Shown here one piece after another: positions 34,163 to 45,016 of a DNA stretch of 64,000 bases. How positions within the stretch are numbered: position 1 is the first letter of the stretch; each line of letters begins with the position of its first letter. Both the position numbers and the translations under genes were made by a program. The DNA is from an uncultured Paracoccaceae bacterium. Its GTDB lineage: Bacteria > Pseudomonadota > Alphaproteobacteria > Rhodobacterales > Rhodobacteraceae. Below the pieces are notes generated by a model. The model saw only the letters and a list, made by a program, of their open reading frames with translations, had not been told where the DNA came from and did not search any database. The DNA is taken from contig CANLDN010000001.1 in NCBI GenBank assembly GCA_947489445.1, forward strand, positions 186,001 to 250,000, given 5' to 3'.

Positions 34163-35449
34163 ACGATCCTCCTCGGGTTGTTTTTTGCTGGCCAAATGGC
34201 CACTGCACAGAGCATTTCCGTGGATGATTACATCACCACCGACCCGGATCAAGCCCGCATCGGACAGTTGCTGTTTTATGATAAGATACTGTCAGGAAAC
34301 AGAAATATATCTTGCGGGACCTGTCATCATCATGACCACGCAGGCGGTGACGGGCTGTCATTGGGCATCGGCGAAGGCGGCGTCGGCGTCGGCCCCGAGC
34401 GCACCCCCGGCACAGGGGCGGACCAGATCCGCAAACGCATCCCCAGAAACGCACCAAGCCTCTGGAATCTTGGGCATAATTCTATTCGGGTCATGTTTCA
34501 CGATGGGCGCCTGACCCGCTCTGACATCTACGGCAATGGCTTCGATTCACCCGCCGAGGAATGGCTGCCATCAGGCCTTGATAATCTGCTTGCAGCACAG
34601 GCTTTGTTCCCCCTTACCGCTCAGTTTGAGATGGCTGGAAACCCCGGTGAAAACGATGTGATCGGGGCCGTGCGCAATCGCATTGACCGGGGCTGGCCCA
34701 TCATCGCGAAACGGGTGCGAACCATTCCGGAATACACGAATTTGTTCATTCAAGCCTTTGACCGCATTGAAGAACCCACCGATATCACTATCGTCGATAT
34801 CGGCAACGCACTCGGCGCATTCATTGCAAGCGAATGGCAAAGCCATGACAGCGCCTACGATAAATGGCTGACCGGCACGCCGCTGCCGGACCCCGCCGAA
34901 CGGGGCCGCCAGCTTTTTTTTAACAATCGCTGCGCATCCTGTCACGCAGGCCCGCTTTTCACCGACCAGAATTTCCACGCGCTTGGCCTGCCCGCTTTCG
35001 GCCCCGGTCGCACACGCCCCTTCGACCCGATGCCGCGCGATGTGGGTCGCATGGGCGAAACCAACCTGCTAGAGGATGCCTACAAATTCCGCACACCATC
35101 GCTACGCAACGTGGCCCTGACGGCACCTTACGGCCACAACGGCGCCTATCCGACGCTTGAGGCGATGATCAGACACCATGCTGACCCGGTCACCGCCGGT
35201 GCTGCGTGGCAACCGGAAATTGCAGGCCTCCCCGATGTACCGTGGCTGGCGGCAGGCGATTTTGCGGTCAGGTCCGACACCCGTGAAATGACGCGGCAGG
35301 CAGCTGTTCTGGACATCCAGCCCATGATGCTCTCCGACAATGACATTGCAGATCTTGTGGCTTTTCTGAACGCATTGACCGGTGAAACCGCCACGACGCG
35401 CCCCATGGGACGCCCGCCCGAAGTACCAAGCGGCTTGCCCGTCGATTAA
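34124..35449 (+). CDS. Dihaem cytochrome c peroxidase/MauG-family protein
   Basis: A 441-residue exported protein with two c-type haem sites, CGTCH and CASCH. The family landmarks GDGLSLGIG, RIPRNAPSLWNLG, MFHDGR and FRTPSLRNVALTAPYGHNGAY are present. The leader MRMVCAWFLHGKHT...ATAQ should direct it to the periplasm. The start is uncertain; the ATGs at 34124 and 34130 both lie inside the divergent Sel1 gene. It is a paralogue of the protein encoded at 47739-49049: both end in PSGLPVD and both share their stop (TTAA) with a convergent gene. Confidence 0.85.
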   Translation: MRMVCAWFLHGKHTILLGLFFAGQMATAQSISVDDYITTDPDQARIGQLLFYDKILSGNRNISCGTCHHHDHAGGDGLSLGIGEGGVGVGPERTPGTGADQIRKRIPRNAPSLWNLGHNSIRVMFHDGRLTRSDIYGNGFDSPAEEWLPSGLDNLLAAQALFPLTAQFEMAGNPGENDVIGAVRNRIDRGWPIIAKRVRTIPEYTNLFIQAFDRIEEPTDITIVDIGNALGAFIASEWQSHDSAYDKWLTGTPLPDPAERGRQLFFNNRCASCHAGPLFTDQNFHALGLPAFGPGRTRPFDPMPRDVGRMGETNLLEDAYKFRTPSLRNVALTAPYGHNGAYPTLEAMIRHHADPVTAGAAWQPEIAGLPDVPWLAAGDFAVRSDTREMTRQAAVLDIQPMMLSDNDIADLVAFLNALTGETATTRPMGRPPEVPSGLPVD

Positions 35450-36636
35450 CCTTTCCTGATCATGACACCAAGGTCAGCAACATTTGTCCCTGTCGCCCCG
35501 GTCATCAGTAAATCACCGGCCAATTCAAGCGCCGCATAGCTGTCATTATTGGCCAGAAGCGTGTGAATATCGCCTCCTGATGTATTGATTTTACTTAATG
35601 TTTCATTATCAACCAATCCACCTGCGGCATCCACGGGCCCATCACGGCCATCGCTGCCGCCCTGTAGACACACCCAATCGGTCCAACCCCGCGCCTGTGC
35701 CTCCAGCGCGATGCGCAGCGCCAATTCCTGATTGCGCCCACCACGCCCGTCTCCCTTCAACACAACGGTCGTTTCGCCACCCCAAACGGTCACGCCCTCG
35801 CCAGCATGATCAAAGATCAAACGCGCCGCATCGGCCACATCGCCGACCACCGGCACCGGTATCACGCGAGCGTCGCCCGCCTTGGTCGCCATTGCTGCCA
35901 CGCTTTGCGCATTCGATCCCACAAGGATATTCACGGCATCGGGCAAGGGTGCCGGAGCTCGGGAAAGCATCAGATGATCGCGAACAACCGGCGGTACACG
36001 CGCCCAAAGGCCAGCATGCTTCAACAGATCGGCAGCTGCCTCAGCCGTTCCCAAAGGCGCGACCGTAGGACCGCTTGCAATCGCCGACAGATCATCCCCG
36101 ATCACATCCGACAGGATCAACGCAGTCACCGGCTGCGGGGCGGCGTGACGCAAAAACCCGCCCCCCTTCAATTCCGATAATTGCTGCCGGACCAGGTTCA
36201 TTGCACCGATGTCCAACCCCGACCCCAGCAACAACGTGTTCACAGCAGCCTTGTCAGCAAGGGTCAAATCGCCTGCAGGGGCAGGCAGCAATGCTGATCC
36301 ACCACCGGAAATCAGCGCGAGCACTGGCCCCGCCGCATCATGCAAGGCCGCAATAACCGCACGTGCAGCGGCGGCCCCATTTTCATCCGGAACTGGATGA
36401 CCCGCCGCGAAAACCTGCGCGCCATCCAAGGGTTCGGCATTCTCGTAATTGGTCACAACCAGCGTTGGGACACCCTCAAAGCGGGTCAATGCAGCCTTGG
36501 CCATCAACCGCGCCGCTTTGCCAACAGCGACAATCAAACCGGGCGTGGGCACCTGCCCTAACGCGCCCTCTACAGCAGCAAAGGGGTCAGCCGCCTTTAC
36601 ACCTGCTCCAAAAATCTCGATTGCACGTGCTTTCAT
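35446..36636 (-). CDS. Glycerate 2-kinase (MOFRL/DUF4147 type)
   Basis: A 396-residue kinase of the GckA/TtuD family, which phosphorylates D-glycerate to 2-phosphoglycerate. The N-terminal DUF4147 domain shows VGKAARLMAKAAL, AGHPVPDENG and ALISGGGSALLPAP. The C-terminal MOFRL domain shows GRGGRNQELALRIAL and LQGGSDGRDGPVDAAGG. It overlaps the membrane-protein gene upstream (ATGA), so it is the last gene of a three-gene operon. Its place there links the two unknown proteins to glycerate/serine-cycle or glyoxylate metabolism only by position. Confidence 0.9.
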   Translation of the reverse strand: MKARAIEIFGAGVKAADPFAAVEGALGQVPTPGLIVAVGKAARLMAKAALTRFEGVPTLVVTNYENAEPLDGAQVFAAGHPVPDENGAAAARAVIAALHDAAGPVLALISGGGSALLPAPAGDLTLADKAAVNTLLLGSGLDIGAMNLVRQQLSELKGGGFLRHAAPQPVTALILSDVIGDDLSAIASGPTVAPLGTAEAAADLLKHAGLWARVPPVVRDHLMLSRAPAPLPDAVNILVGSNAQSVAAMATKAGDARVIPVPVVGDVADAARLIFDHAGEGVTVWGGETTVVLKGDGRGGRNQELALRIALEAQARGWTDWVCLQGGSDGRDGPVDAAGGLVDNETLSKINTSGGDIHTLLANNDSYAALELAGDLLMTGATGTNVADLGVMIRKG

Positions 36637-37826
36637 GATCTCTCCGCCATCAGGGCTGCCATCCGCTGGACCACCTGTAACTCCAGTTCCGCTTGCGGCG
36701 ACGCGCTCAGCGACGGCATCGACAGCGCGATCAAAATACGCGGGGCGGCGGCCGCCAACAGGATATGGGTGGCTGAGTAGCGATCAAACAGATAAGTGAT
36801 ATGATCATCCGCCAACGGGCCCAATTGTGGTGGATCAGACCGGCGCAATACGGGGGCCGCGGCAAAGACCTCTGCCAGTGTCTCTTCCTGTAAGGACGCC
36901 AGATTATCTTCGCTGATAACCACCGCGCCTTCCACCAACGGATGGCTCTGCAAATCGCGGAGAAACGCCAACGGATCGTCCGTCTCAGCCTCCGCCAAAT
37001 GGCGCAACAGCCCCATGCTTTGCTCTTCTGAGCGTAGGGTGCGGGCATCATTAAAGATCGCCACCAAAAATAATGTCGTCATGATCGCGGCAATACACAG
37101 CAGCGTCCCATCACGGCCCAACGCACCGAAAAACCCGATCATGATGCCAACACCCACCGCCGCCGTGACCATCACGACAAGGTTCATCAGCGTGGCGCGA
37201 TGCCCCAGATGCGCACGCCCCAAACCAATGGCAAGCCAGCACAAGATCAATACACCCAAAGCAGAAAACTGGATTGGCAAGTCGATGTAAATTAACATGA
37301 AATCGCCGAATGCCATTGGAATGAACAAGATCAGCGACCACCCCAGCCGGGTCACAGTCGTATTCTCACTCATCGACAGCGACGCCCGGTCGCGTGTCAG
37401 GATCAACCAACCTGCTAAACAAAAGCTGAGGATTTGAAACACCAAAAGCGCGATCAGACGTGGCGGATCGATGTTTTGCGAATACCAAAAGGCGCTCAAC
37501 CCAAAGACAATCGCACCACCCGCCACAAAAGCCTTGATTAGCGGTGGCGCGTGCCGACGCAACAACCCTTCGGTCAGCAAAAGCACGGCCAGCGGGATCA
37601 AGGCGGCCCCCATAAGGACAAATATCCGGAACCATTCGCCCCCCGTTACGATAATCAGAACACGCCCGGCAAACAGCATCATCGTCACCCGAATGCCAAA
37701 CAGAAAACGGCGGTTGATCGGGTCCCAGCCGTCACGGCGGATCAACACATTCTGGAGCGTCAAAAGACCCAGCAATGCCCCGCAGGACAAGAACAGCTCA
37801 GTCAGAACTGTCGCCGCGGCAATCAT
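36633..37826 (-). CDS. Unknown 397-residue polytopic membrane protein
   Basis: Seven to eight hydrophobic segments occupy residues 1-255. A soluble C-terminal domain of about 130 residues follows, containing LLRHLAEAETDDPLAFLRDL and GAVVISEDNLASLQEE. The tail may be a small sensory (GAF-like) domain, judged only by its mixed alpha/beta look. It overlaps its neighbours by four bases on both sides (ATGA). The family is not recognised, and a signal-receiving role is a guess. Confidence 0.6.
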   Translation of the reverse strand: MIAAATVLTELFLSCGALLGLLTLQNVLIRRDGWDPINRRFLFGIRVTMMLFAGRVLIIVTGGEWFRIFVLMGAALIPLAVLLLTEGLLRRHAPPLIKAFVAGGAIVFGLSAFWYSQNIDPPRLIALLVFQILSFCLAGWLILTRDRASLSMSENTTVTRLGWSLILFIPMAFGDFMLIYIDLPIQFSALGVLILCWLAIGLGRAHLGHRATLMNLVVMVTAAVGVGIMIGFFGALGRDGTLLCIAAIMTTLFLVAIFNDARTLRSEEQSMGLLRHLAEAETDDPLAFLRDLQSHPLVEGAVVISEDNLASLQEETLAEVFAAAPVLRRSDPPQLGPLADDHITYLFDRYSATHILLAAAAPRILIALSMPSLSASPQAELELQVVQRMAALMAERS

Positions 37827-38737
37827 TTCTGTTCAGCCTTGAAAGGGCGTAAAATCGAAAACTGCGTCCGGCTGTCGGCCCAGTAAGTAACCGGTAAGAT
37901 GAACCGACGCAGCGCAACCAAACCGCCCGTAACCAACAACCCCAGCACGGCTGATTTTGGCACCTCGCGGGCCAGATAGGTTCGCATTGCCGCCAGATCC
38001 ATCTGCCCCAACTGGATCACATCGTCGCCGCGCGCATAGTCTAACTGCTTGGCACAGAACGCATTATAGTGGTCGTTGCGGTGCTTTGGCGCGTCGTCCC
38101 ATGTCTTTTTCAAATCATCCGACCCGCCGGTATAGGCGTTTGTGATGACAAAACGGTCCTCATCAAACCCGGCTTCTGCACCAACCCCAAAGACATGCCG
38201 CTGCTCGGCCAAAATACGCCGCGCCAACAGCAGATGGTTCAACGTACGCCGCCCCTTGTTCGGACCGGGCCAGACCTCAGAAAACATCTCAGAAACCATC
38301 CCCACGACCGAAGGTACTTGTGTGACGTTGGAAATCCATATTGGTCGGAATTGGCGCCGAAAAAAGATCAGGAAACAGGTCAGACCATACAGGACCCAAG
38401 ACAGGTTTTTCGACCGTTCATCCGGGTCCACCATCACCAGCCCCAGATGCAGCACTTCTGTCGGATGAGGGGCTGTGTCCAATGTCATCACCGCAAGGGC
38501 ATTGAATGCAACGGGCGTCCCATCCCGCCTGCTGACCAACGTGATGAATACCTCGCCCATGCGGGATTTATCACCCGAAAAGACACCATAGGTCAGGCTG
38601 CCCGCATCCAGTGTGCGCCCCGCAACAGTGCGCAGATCCTGCGACAATGCCGCGATCTCTGCCGCATCCATCCACAGCCCGGGCCGTTCTACGATACGCA
38701 CGACATAATCGGACCCTGACCGCATGGTCACGTCCAT
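37823..38737 (-). CDS. Possible GNAT-like acyltransferase, unknown function
   Basis: A 304-residue protein from the ATG with AGGA upstream; a GTG 39 bases earlier is an alternative. The segment LHLGLVMVDPDERSKNLSWVLYGL (about residues 98-121) resembles the acetyl-CoA-binding motif of GNAT enzymes, and the region before it, with VFITLVSRRDGTPVAFNAL, fits the central strands. A C-terminal hydrophobic stretch (VLGLLVTGGLVAL) may touch the membrane. It overlaps the membrane-protein gene by ATGA. N-acyl transfer is possible; no substrate is evident. Confidence 0.55.
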   Translation of the reverse strand: MDVTMRSGSDYVVRIVERPGLWMDAAEIAALSQDLRTVAGRTLDAGSLTYGVFSGDKSRMGEVFITLVSRRDGTPVAFNALAVMTLDTAPHPTEVLHLGLVMVDPDERSKNLSWVLYGLTCFLIFFRRQFRPIWISNVTQVPSVVGMVSEMFSEVWPGPNKGRRTLNHLLLARRILAEQRHVFGVGAEAGFDEDRFVITNAYTGGSDDLKKTWDDAPKHRNDHYNAFCAKQLDYARGDDVIQLGQMDLAAMRTYLAREVPKSAVLGLLVTGGLVALRRFILPVTYWADSRTQFSILRPFKAEQK

Positions 38738-38850
38738 ATGACTGCGTCCTAACGCCTTGATTACGGCTCTGATCACGTTACCCGGCCTGTCCCTTTGGCC
38801 GACAGCGTATCAGGTGACTGCAAAGGCACAAGGTCAGGGTTTCATGCCTG

Positions 38851-40152
38851 TCAGAGGTAGCGATTTACCAGATTTTCCAACCGTTCCTGGCGGCCAGAGC
38901 GTGGTGTGGGGTTTGTTCCATCAGCAATGACCTTATCCGTGATTGCATCCAATTCACCGCCCATCAGCGCCTTGCCATCCGGCGTATCCCAGCCCGCGTA
39001 GCGTTCATTGCGCGCCGCCTCGAGCTTGCCGTCCTCCAGCATCGCAGCGGCAGCTTTTAAACCGGCCGCACAGGCATCCATACCGCCAACATGTGCGAGA
39101 ATTAAATCTTCTGAGTCAAGGCTTTGACGCCGCAACTTCGCGTCGAAATTCGTCCCGCCCGTGGTGAATCCACCGGCGCGCAGCACCTCATAATAAGCCA
39201 GCGCCATCTCTGGCACGTTGTTGGGAAACTGGTCGGTATCCCAGCCGGACTGGTAGTCATTGCGGTTCATGTCGATCGATCCGAAGATGCCCAATTCACG
39301 GGCCAGCGCCAGCTCATGCTCAAACGAATGCCCCGCCAGAATGGCATGGCCCTGTTCGATATTGACCTTCACTTCGTTTTCCAACCCGAAATCCTTGAGG
39401 AAGCCGTAAACAGTGGCGACGTCATAATCATACTGATGCTTGGTCGGCTCCTGCGGCTTGGGCTCGATCAGGATCGCGCCTTTGAAGCCCATTTTGTGCT
39501 TGTAATCGACCACCATCTGCAACATCCGCCCCGCCTGCTGGCGTTCGCGGCCCATGTCGGTGTTCAGCAAGGTCTCATACCCCTCGCGCCCACCCCAGAG
39601 GACGTAATTCTCGCCCCCCAGCTTGATCGTCGCATCCATGCAGGTCTTGATCGTTGCCGCAGCATAGGCGAACACATCCGGGTCAGGGTTGGTCGCGGCC
39701 CCCGCCATGAACCGCCGGTGCGAGAACAGATTGGCCGTCCCCCACAGCAGTTTGACCCCGGTCGCGTCCATCTTTTCCGCAAAGTAATCAACGATTTGTT
39801 CGAGGTTCTTGGTGCTTTCAGCGAAGCTCGTCCCTTCGGGTCGCACATCCGCATCGTGAAAACAGAAATAGGGCACGTTAAGGATCTGGAACATCTCGAA
39901 CGCCACGTCGGCCTTCAGCCGGGCCGCCTCCATCGTGTCGCTGAACCAGGGCCGTTCAAACGTCTGTCCACCAAAGGGATCGCCCCCCGGCCACGCGAAA
40001 GAATGCCAGTAGGCACATGCAAAGCGCAGATGATCCTTCATCGGCTTGCCCATCACAATCTCATCCGCATTGTAGTGGCGGAAGGCAAAGTCATTGTCGC
40101 TGTCTGGCCCTTCATAGGTGATTGCCGGAATACCCTTGAAGAAATCGGTCAT
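38851..40152 (-). CDS. xylA: Xylose isomerase
   Basis: A 433-residue enzyme that converts D-xylose to D-xylulose, close to the 435-440 usual for class II XylA. The catalytic [12 protein letters not shown] (His with Asp), the [13 protein letters not shown] signature, and metal-binding segments such as [15 protein letters not shown] and [17 protein letters not shown] are all present. It is the last gene of the xyl operon and overlaps xylB by four bases. Confidence 0.95.
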   Translation of the reverse strand: MTDFFKGIPAITYEGPDSDNDFAFRHYNADEIVMGKPMKDHLRFACAYWHSFAWPGGDPFGGQTFERPWFSDTMEAARLKADVAFEMFQILNVPYFCFHDADVRPEGTSFAESTKNLEQIVDYFAEKMDATGVKLLWGTANLFSHRRFMAGAATNPDPDVFAYAAATIKTCMDATIKLGGENYVLWGGREGYETLLNTDMGRERQQAGRMLQMVVDYKHKMGFKGAILIEPKPQEPTKHQYDYDVATVYGFLKDFGLENEVKVNIEQGHAILAGHSFEHELALARELGIFGSIDMNRNDYQSGWDTDQFPNNVPEMALAYYEVLRAGGFTTGGTNFDAKLRRQSLDSEDLILAHVGGMDACAAGLKAAAAMLEDGKLEAARNERYAGWDTPDGKALMGGELDAITDKVIADGTNPTPRSGRQERLENLVNRYL

Positions 40153-41588
40153 GTCAGTCCTTTCAATGCGTGATAGCTGGCGCGATAGCGCGCGTGGGCC
40201 TCAGCGAAGGCCTCGGTCAAAGCGGGGTCGGGTTCAATCACCCGGGCGATCTGTGGGGTCGTCGCAATCTCAACCCCTGCCCCGGTCGCGGCCATCATGC
40301 CAAGGCGTGCGGCCCCAAATGCCCCGCCAAAATCACCATCGGTGGGTAGTTCGACAGCCATGTTCAATGAGGTCGCAATGGCCTGCACCCAATAATCCGA
40401 TTTCGATCCACCTCCGACCGCAATCAACCGGTTGACCTGCGTCCCCGTCGCCGACAGGGCGTCATAACAGTCGCGGATCGCATGTGTCACACCCTCAAGC
40501 ACCGCGCGTGTCATCGCAGCCGTGTCAGTGCCATGATCCAGATGCAGGAAAGATCCACGAATATCCGCATCATTATGCGGTGTCCGCTCCCCCCCCAGAT
40601 ACGGCAGGAACAGCGTGCGACCGGGTGCCTGCAAATCCCCAAGGCCATCCGTCAGGGTGGCCGAGGACTGGCCCGCAATTCCCGCAAACCAGTTCAGCGC
40701 ATCAGCCGCGGCAAGGATCACGCCCATCTGATGCCAGGTTTCTGGCAAAGCGTGGCAAAACGTATGCACCGCAGTCGCCGCATCGGGCTGATAAGCGTCA
40801 GAGGCCGCGAACAACACGCCCGACGTGCCCAACGACACAAATGCATCGCCCGCCTTCACAACACCAACTCCAACTGCACTAGCGGCATTATCACCGCCGC
40901 CACCCGCGACAACGACCCCCTTGGGCAGACCCCAGCGGCTGGCGAGTTCATCGCGCACCTGCCCCGAAACCTCGGACCCTTCGACGAGCCGAGGCATCTG
41001 CGCACGGGTCATTCCCGTCACCGCGAGCAATTCATCCGACCAATCGCGCTTGCCCACATCCAGCCAGCTTGTGCCAGCAGCATCCGACATCTCTGCGACC
41101 GCTTCGCCGGTCAGCCAAAGCCGCAAATAGTCCTTCGGTAGCAAGACACGGGCCACCTTGGCAAAAACCTCCGGCTCATGGCGCGCGACCCAGACAAGTT
41201 TGGGCGCGGTAAAACCCGGAAAAACGATATTTCCGGTTGAGCTGCGAAACTGCGGATCAGCGTCCAACTCTGCCGCCTCAACTGCCGAGCGCGTGTCGTT
41301 CCACAGGATACAAGGACGCAGCATCGCATCATCGGCATCCAGCAGCGTCGCGCCATGCATCTGCCCAGACAAACCAATGCCGCGCACCGCATCCAATGAC
41401 ATCTGCGCAGCAAGGGCCCGCATCGTGGCATCCGCCGCCTCCAGCCAATCCGCCGGGGCCTGCTCTGACCAGCCAGACGCGGGACGCACGGCCGTCAGCG
41501 GGGCTGTCGCCTCTGCCAAAATCGCTTGGGTTTCGTCGATGAGAACAGCCTTGAGACCGGAGGTCCCCAGATCAAGGCCGATATACAT
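40149..41588 (-). CDS. xylB: Xylulokinase
   Basis: A 479-residue FGGY-family kinase that makes D-xylulose 5-phosphate. It begins with the ATP site [15 protein letters not shown] and contains [13 protein letters not shown], the catalytic-type WNDTRS segment and the C-terminal [13 protein letters not shown] motif. It touches the ABC ATPase gene upstream (TGATG) and overlaps xylA downstream. It is therefore in the operon that imports xylose. Confidence 0.94.
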   Translation of the reverse strand: MYIGLDLGTSGLKAVLIDETQAILAEATAPLTAVRPASGWSEQAPADWLEAADATMRALAAQMSLDAVRGIGLSGQMHGATLLDADDAMLRPCILWNDTRSAVEAAELDADPQFRSSTGNIVFPGFTAPKLVWVARHEPEVFAKVARVLLPKDYLRLWLTGEAVAEMSDAAGTSWLDVGKRDWSDELLAVTGMTRAQMPRLVEGSEVSGQVRDELASRWGLPKGVVVAGGGGDNAASAVGVGVVKAGDAFVSLGTSGVLFAASDAYQPDAATAVHTFCHALPETWHQMGVILAAADALNWFAGIAGQSSATLTDGLGDLQAPGRTLFLPYLGGERTPHNDADIRGSFLHLDHGTDTAAMTRAVLEGVTHAIRDCYDALSATGTQVNRLIAVGGGSKSDYWVQAIATSLNMAVELPTDGDFGGAFGAARLGMMAATGAGVEIATTPQIARVIEPDPALTEAFAEAHARYRASYHALKGLT

Positions 41589-42343
41589 CAGGCCGCCAGA
41601 TGTTCGGGTTTCTTGCCCGCGATAATCATGGCCAGCAGGTCATCCGTGGACACTTCATCCACTTTCACAACGCCAACCAACTGGCCGTTTTTCATCACAG
41701 CCGCACGGTCGCAAAGTTCCTTGACCTGATGCACATCATGGTCGATCAGGAAAATGCCCAAACCCTCACGCTTCAGCTCCTGGATCAACTCAGCCACCAT
41801 CTGGGTTTCTTGCGGACCAAGGGCGGCTGTCGGCTCGTCCATGATCAGGATCTTGGCGTTGAAATACACCGCACGCGCAATCGCGACCGATTGGCGCTGA
41901 CCACCTGACAAGGCCGACACAGGCGCGTGGAACTTCTGAAAATTCGGGTTGAGACGGCCCATGATCTTGCGGGTTTCCGCCTCCATCCGGCCATCATCGA
42001 CTGTGCCAAAGGCGGTGGTCAGTTCGCGCCCCAGAAACAGGTTGGCCGATGCATCAAGGTTATCGGCCAGGGCAAGCGTCTGGTAAATCGTCTCGATATT
42101 ATGCGCGCGCGCATCACGAGGGTTATTGATCTCGGCATGTTTGCCGTTGATCAGGATTTCACCGGCATCCTTGCGGTACGCGCCCGACAGGCATTTGATC
42201 AGCGTGGATTTGCCCGCACCGTTATGGCCCAAAAGCCCAACAACTTCACCGGGATACAGATCAAGGCTTACATGATCGACCGCCTTCACACCGCCAAAAG
42301 CGATAGAGATGTCTTTCAATTCAACAAGAGGTGCCGCCATCAT
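41588..42343 (-). CDS. xylG: Xylose ABC transporter ATPase, single-domain form
   Basis: A 251-residue ATP-binding subunit with Walker A (GHNGAGKST), signature [17 protein letters not shown], Walker [13 protein letters not shown] and the switch histidine in FLIDHD. The start is the ATG overlapping the xylH stop (ATGA), with GGAG upstream. E. coli XylG is a fused double ATPase of about 510 residues. This protein has only one domain, so the importer should contain a homodimer. Confidence 0.9.
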   Translation of the reverse strand: MMAAPLVELKDISIAFGGVKAVDHVSLDLYPGEVVGLLGHNGAGKSTLIKCLSGAYRKDAGEILINGKHAEINNPRDARAHNIETIYQTLALADNLDASANLFLGRELTTAFGTVDDGRMEAETRKIMGRLNPNFQKFHAPVSALSGGQRQSVAIARAVYFNAKILIMDEPTAALGPQETQMVAELIQELKREGLGIFLIDHDVHQVKELCDRAAVMKNGQLVGVVKVDEVSTDDLLAMIIAGKKPEHLAA

Positions 42344-43635
42344 TTCGCTCCCGAAAACTTGCGATACTGGATGTCGATCCACACGGCGAGGACCAGAACA
42401 AAACCGACCACGATATTCTGATAAGGCGCATCGACGCCCACCATGGCCATGCCCGATTGCAGCGACTGCATGATCAGGGCACCGATGATCGCACCATAAA
42501 TCGTGCCGACACCGCCAGACAATGCCGTACCGCCAATCACGGCAGCCGCGATGACACGCAACTCGTCCAGCGTACCAATATCGTTAGTGTGATAGCCGAG
42601 GCGCGCAGACGCCACGATGCCCCCGAGTGCACACAACACGCCAACCATGGCAAAGATTTTCACCGTCAGCATCTTGGTATTGATGCCTGACAATTCAGCC
42701 GCATCCGGGTTGCCACCCGTAGCAAAGATATAGCGACCCAGCCGGGTCCGCTGCGCGATAACTGTCATCACCACGGCCACGACGATCAGCAACAGCACCG
42801 AATAGGGGATACCGTAGGCGGCATTGCAATTCTCAGCCATCTCGCAACCCCAGCGGGCCAGATCACGGGCCACAACCCGATCGGGTACGGTGTAGGAATT
42901 CAGCACCGCGACAAAACCAAGGATTGCCGCAATGACAGCGCCGATGACGGCGACCTCGGCCCACATGGGTTTGACCGGAAAGCCGTGACTGACCTTGGTG
43001 CGACGCGCCATTAGCAGGCCGACAGCAGCGGCAGCAGCGGCGGCAAGGCCGACGATCCAGCTCCAGAACACACCCAGCGTACCGTTGATCCCGCCAAACA
43101 GCAGGAAGGTTTCATCCAGCGGGCCAATCGTCTGACCGTCCGTCATGTGCCAGGCCACGTTGCGCCAGATCAGCAAACCACCCAAGGTCACGATAAAGGC
43201 GGGGATCATCTGATACCCTATCAGATAGCCCTGAAAGCCGCCGATCAGCGCGCCGGTCAGCAGGCCGACCAGGACCGTGATCCAAGGGATCATCGGATGC
43301 CCAATCTCCAGCCCCGTCATCTGCGGCAGGATTTGCGTCTGCGTCATCGCCATCACCGCAGTACAGGTCGCAAGCAACGCACCGACCGACAGGTCAATGT
43401 GGCGGGTCACGATCACGAACACCATGCCTGTTGCCATGATCGCGACCGACACCGTCTGGATCGACAGGTTGAAAATGTTGCGCGGCGTCAGAAACCGGCC
43501 ATCAGTCAGCACATTGAAGACAAGGCAGACAATGACAAACGCCCCGATCATCCCCAATAAACGGGTATCGACCTCAAGCGTGGATAAGAAAGACCGGCGC
43601 TGTGGCTGTGCAGGCGCTGCGGTTTGATCGGACAT
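42340..43635 (-). CDS. xylH: Xylose ABC transporter permease
   Basis: A 431-residue permease of the ribose/xylose (BPD_transp_2) family with ten or more hydrophobic segments. Typical motifs are [14 protein letters not shown] near residue 58 and [21 protein letters not shown] near residue 360. A loop of about 60 residues in the middle, with [12 protein letters not shown], matches the longer XylH form. It is separated from xylF by 135 bases with a hairpin and overlaps the ATPase gene. Confidence 0.92.
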   Translation of the reverse strand: MSDQTAAPAQPQRRSFLSTLEVDTRLLGMIGAFVIVCLVFNVLTDGRFLTPRNIFNLSIQTVSVAIMATGMVFVIVTRHIDLSVGALLATCTAVMAMTQTQILPQMTGLEIGHPMIPWITVLVGLLTGALIGGFQGYLIGYQMIPAFIVTLGGLLIWRNVAWHMTDGQTIGPLDETFLLFGGINGTLGVFWSWIVGLAAAAAAAVGLLMARRTKVSHGFPVKPMWAEVAVIGAVIAAILGFVAVLNSYTVPDRVVARDLARWGCEMAENCNAAYGIPYSVLLLIVVAVVMTVIAQRTRLGRYIFATGGNPDAAELSGINTKMLTVKIFAMVGVLCALGGIVASARLGYHTNDIGTLDELRVIAAAVIGGTALSGGVGTIYGAIIGALIMQSLQSGMAMVGVDAPYQNIVVGFVLVLAVWIDIQYRKFSGAK

Positions 43636-43743
43636 GGGATTGCTCCATCACGGCCACGCAAAAGGATCGGGGCCAGCGGTTTGCATGAAATTTCGAAAAC
43701 TTGGATGGATTCGGACCCCGCAATACACGCGAGGTCCGCGTCG

Positions 43744-43761
43744 GCCGGGGGTCACCCCGGC
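43744..43761 (-). other. Post-xylF hairpin
   Basis: GCCGGGG and CCCCGGC form a perfect 7-base stem with a 4-base loop just after the xylF stop codon. There is no run of T after it on the minus strand. Such hairpins often protect the binding-protein message and lower expression of the downstream permease. Confidence 0.55.
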
Positions 43762-43770
43762 ACCACGTTT

Positions 43771-44805
43771 TTAGTTACAAGGCGCAGGACCGTCGGTTAC
43801 GCCTTGGCAAAGGCTTTCAACCGTGATCCAGCCCGCATCGGTGACAGCAGTCAGGTTCGCAGCAGTGATCGGCATCGGCGCCAGGAACAGCGATGTCATT
43901 TCTGTCCCGGCAGGCGATGTCCAGGAACCAGAGCCAACAACGCTGGCCATCGGTGCACCGCTCGCCATGGACACCGCGATCTGACCTGCAGCATAGCCAA
44001 GGTCACGCGCATCTTTCCAGACAGATACGGTCTGTGTACCCAATGCGACCCGGTTCAGAGCGGCATGATCACCATCCTGACCCGAGACAGGAATACCTTC
44101 CATGCCCTGCGCGGTCAGTGCTGCGACAGCACCACCAGCAGTACCGTCATTGGATGCCACAACCGCATCGACGTTGTTGTCATTGGCGGTCAGGATCTGC
44201 TCCATGTTGCGCTGCGCATTCGCAGGCAACCAACCGTCCGTGTAGGCTTCGTCAACGATGGTGATCGCACCGCTGTCGATTGCGGCCTGCAGCACCTCTT
44301 GCTGACCACCACGCAGGAAGTCCGCGTTCGGGTCAGTGGGTGAGCCTTTGATCATGACATAGTTGCCGGTCGGCTGTGCGGCCAGAACGGCACGGGCCTG
44401 CATCCGGCCCACTTCGACGTTGTCGAATGTCAGATAGAAGGCACGCGGGTCTTCGATCAGACGGTCGTAAGCCACAACAGGAATACCCTCGGCATCGGCG
44501 GCATCCACAGCCGGGCCAATGGCCGCCGCGTCCTGTGCCAGAATGATCAGCGCATCCACGCCTTGTGCGATCAGGCTTTCGACGTCAGACAATTGCTTGG
44601 CCGACGACGACTGCGCATCCGCGGACACATAAGTGGCACCAGCAGCTTCCAAAGCCGCCTTGATCGCGGCCTCGTCTGTCTTCCAACGCTCTTCCTGAAA
44701 GTTGGACCAGCTGACGCCGACCGTGACGCCACCATGGGCATCGGCCAAAGCAGCTGAGTTGAAACCGACGACAGCAATGGCTGCCGCAATAATGGATTTA
44801 TGCAT
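43771..44805 (-). CDS. xylF: Xylose ABC transporter substrate-binding protein
   Basis: A 344-residue periplasmic sugar-binding protein with a signal peptide ending ALADAHG. The start ATG has GGGAGGA. The periplasmic-binding-protein fold is marked by VGVSWSNFQEERWKTDE, ALIILAQDAAAIGPAV, AYDRLIED and DAVVASNDGTAGGAV. It is first in the operon and diverges from the ROK repressor gene. Confidence 0.93.
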   Translation of the reverse strand: MHKSIIAAAIAVVGFNSAALADAHGGVTVGVSWSNFQEERWKTDEAAIKAALEAAGATYVSADAQSSSAKQLSDVESLIAQGVDALIILAQDAAAIGPAVDAADAEGIPVVAYDRLIEDPRAFYLTFDNVEVGRMQARAVLAAQPTGNYVMIKGSPTDPNADFLRGGQQEVLQAAIDSGAITIVDEAYTDGWLPANAQRNMEQILTANDNNVDAVVASNDGTAGGAVAALTAQGMEGIPVSGQDGDHAALNRVALGTQTVSVWKDARDLGYAAGQIAVSMASGAPMASVVGSGSWTSPAGTEMTSLFLAPMPITAANLTAVTDAGWITVESLCQGVTDGPAPCN

Positions 44806-44845
44806 GTAATCCTCCCAAAGATGTGCCCCCATGCAGCAGGGGCGT

Positions 44846-44859
44846 GGGTCTTTTGACCC
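44846..44859. promoter_or_regulatory. Inverted repeat in the xylF leader, candidate operator
   Basis: GGGTC-TTTT-GACCC lies 41 bases before the xylF start. On the minus strand a good -35 (TTGACA, 44897-44892) lies upstream, but its -10 partner is weak. The repeat would sit near the start of transcription, where a ROK repressor could act. No second copy was found. Confidence 0.35.
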
Positions 44860-45016
44860 TACGTCTTGCAGGATGCCAAATTAATTTCAGTTGTCAAAAT
44901 AAAAATTGCCCCATAACCGAAAAAATCGCTTTGCGAATGCGGATTATTTGGGCAGACTTGGAAAATACCCGAAATTTGCGGGATTTTACCCCATTAATAA
45001 TTCAAGAACTGAAAAT

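Noticed and set aside
44806..45016. Riboswitch or structured leader before xylF
   Set aside because: Only one short inverted repeat is present; a ROK repressor gene next door explains regulation better.
44906..45016. Longer N-terminus for the ROK repressor
   Set aside because: The 37 additional codons come from AT-rich intergenic sequence and the winged helix begins well after the chosen ATG.
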